From positions 1 to 7,369 of the forward strand of contig CASDTD010000095.1 of the NCBI GenBank assembly GCA_949283445.1: DNA of 7,369 nt. The letters are read 5' to 3'. The position numbers were made by a program, and so were the translations under genes. This DNA is from an uncultured Coriobacteriia bacterium. GTDB taxonomy: Bacteria; Actinomycetota; Coriobacteriia; Coriobacteriales; QAMH01. The notes below the pieces were generated by a model that worked only from the letters and a program-made list of their open reading frames with translations, had not been told where the DNA came from and ran no database searches. This document shows positions 6,358 through 7,369 of the stretch, piece after piece. Each line of letters starts with the position of its first letter. Positions within the stretch are counted from its first letter, which is position 1.

Positions 6358-7369
6358 ATGTTCGAAGTCAAAGTAGACGAGTTCGGCGAGGCCGCGACCA
6401 TGATGGAGCAGACCACGCAAGACGTCAACGTCACCGCCGCACGCACCGGCCAAATCAATCTCTCGTTTCTGCAATCGAACGACGGCTTCTGGTCTCAAGC
6501 CGCCGGACAGCAGGGCGCGCTGCTCGAAAACAACCTGCATATCTTCTTCGAGGCGCTCTCCACGTTCTCCACGCGTCTGGAGATGGCCTGGAGCAACATG
6601 CAGCGCGAGATGCAACCCAAACGCGACGCCCTGGTCGCCGTGGTGGGAGCATCTCCGGCCGATGCGAACCGCCTGAGCTGGACCATGACCGACTACACGC
6701 CGCGCTGCGTCAACCTCTCCTCGTCGCTGGACAGCCTGCAAACCGCCACGACTCAAGCGCAAAACGCTCTTTCGGGCCTCGAAGATTCCGGGGATATCGC
6801 CAGCGCGCTGAACTCGTTGCAGTCGACGCTTACCGTCCAAATCGAAAAAGCCGAGGAGCTGAACACCAAGATCGGCGATTACCAGGAATCGATCGACTAC
6901 TTCGAGCGCGTGTACTCGGATATCTTCGATAAGGAATTCATCACCGAACGCATGATCACCGACGCTCAGGCGGCGATGCTGGCGACCTACGAGAAGTCGG
7001 GCATCGCGCAGACCCGCGCCTTCCACGACTTCATCAAGGGAACGCAGCTCGTCGGCGACACCGACACCAAGCACTGGTACACCAACTTCGTCACGTTCGG
7101 CATGAACGGCGCGAAGGCGTGGATGTCGTTTGCCGGCAAGGGCCTGGCCGAGCTCGGCGAGAAAAACGGGCTGTTCACGAAGGGGCTTTCGGGCTTCAAA
7201 AGCGATTTCTTCAAGAAGCTCGGCGAGAACTTCGGCTTGTTCGACATGTCGGGTGGACAGGCGAAGAAGGCGTTCGGCCAGATAACCAAAGGGCTTGCCT
7301 TCGACAAGAAACTCGCCGACCTGAACAAGCGCTTCGGCAATTACGACGGCATGTTGAAAGCGGCTGGCT
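6358..7369 (+). CDS. N-terminal 337 residues of an LXG-like T7SS effector candidate (3' truncated)
   Basis: The frame is open from the ATG at 6358 to the window edge without a stop, and codon use and the ribosome site support it. The translation starts MFEVKVDEFGEAATMMEQTT and has no signal peptide. Residues 1-215 are almost wholly predicted helix, with heptad-like stretches around 115-200, as expected of an LXG-type helical bundle used for export. An aromatic turn, F44-W45, falls where WXG100 proteins carry their WXG, but reads WSQ. From about residue 237 the composition shifts to Gly, Phe and Lys-rich sequence (WYTNFVTFGMNGAKAW and repeated KGL/KKLGE/KLAD segments), resembling the linker that precedes a C-terminal toxin module. 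No catalytic domain is reached. Family placement as LXG-like rests on architecture and on the DUF4176/WXG100-like neighbours, not on a diagnostic motif. A non-toxic structural T7SS protein remains possible. Confidence 0.6.
   Translation, partial: MFEVKVDEFGEAATMMEQTTQDVNVTAARTGQINLSFLQSNDGFWSQAAGQQGALLENNLHIFFEALSTFSTRLEMAWSNMQREMQPKRDALVAVVGASPADANRLSWTMTDYTPRCVNLSSSLDSLQTATTQAQNALSGLEDSGDIASALNSLQSTLTVQIEKAEELNTKIGDYQESIDYFERVYSDIFDKEFITERMITDAQAAMLATYEKSGIAQTRAFHDFIKGTQLVGDTDTKHWYTNFVTFGMNGAKAWMSFAGKGLAELGEKNGLFTKGLSGFKSDFFKKLGENFGLFDMSGGQAKKAFGQITKGLAFDKKLADLNKRFGNYDGMLKAAG

Noticed and set aside
5755..7074. A 439-codon open frame on the - strand over the DUF4176, WXG100-like and cargo genes.
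   Set aside because: The three sense genes share one phase and the antisense codons align with them. Same codon-bias artefact; the product resembles nothing, while the sense products are recognisable.

Overview
The window is part of a type VII secretion locus of the FHA-EssC kind (T7SSb-like), in GC-rich DNA with all genes on the + strand. It holds six protein-coding genes; the first and last run off the window edges. GC-rich codon use together with a Firmicutes-style EssC, rather than mycobacterial EccC, suggests a high-GC Gram-positive bacterium. An intestinal or oral Coriobacteriia-type actinobacterium would fit, but that is an inference from style and not a marker-based assignment.

Layout. 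(1) Bases 1-476: C-terminal end of an exported protein with an Ig-like domain, one membrane helix and a short basic cytoplasmic tail. (2) Bases 555-848: a 97-residue WXG100 (EsxA-like) protein with a clear WEG turn. (3) Bases 1000-5625: a 1541-residue EssC, the membrane motor of the system. It has a canonical FHA domain, two membrane helices and three FtsK/SpoIIIE-type modules. Only the first module keeps intact Walker motifs. (4) Bases 5734-6051: a DUF4176 protein. (5) Bases 6055-6348: a second WXG100-like protein with a WQG turn. (6) Base 6358 to the edge: the N-terminal 337 residues of a long helical protein, best read as an LXG-like effector or its delivery domain.

How they fit. EssC and the first WXG100 protein belong to the core apparatus. 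The last three genes look like an effector cassette: a small helper (DUF4176), a WXG100-like targeting partner and the cargo. Their junctions are 3 and 9 nt, each with a perfect AAGGAGG, whereas the gaps between the first four genes are 78-151 nt. Each of those larger gaps carries a long imperfect inverted repeat without a following T tract. EsaA, EssA, EssB and EsaB homologues are not visible, and no immunity gene is reached before the window ends.
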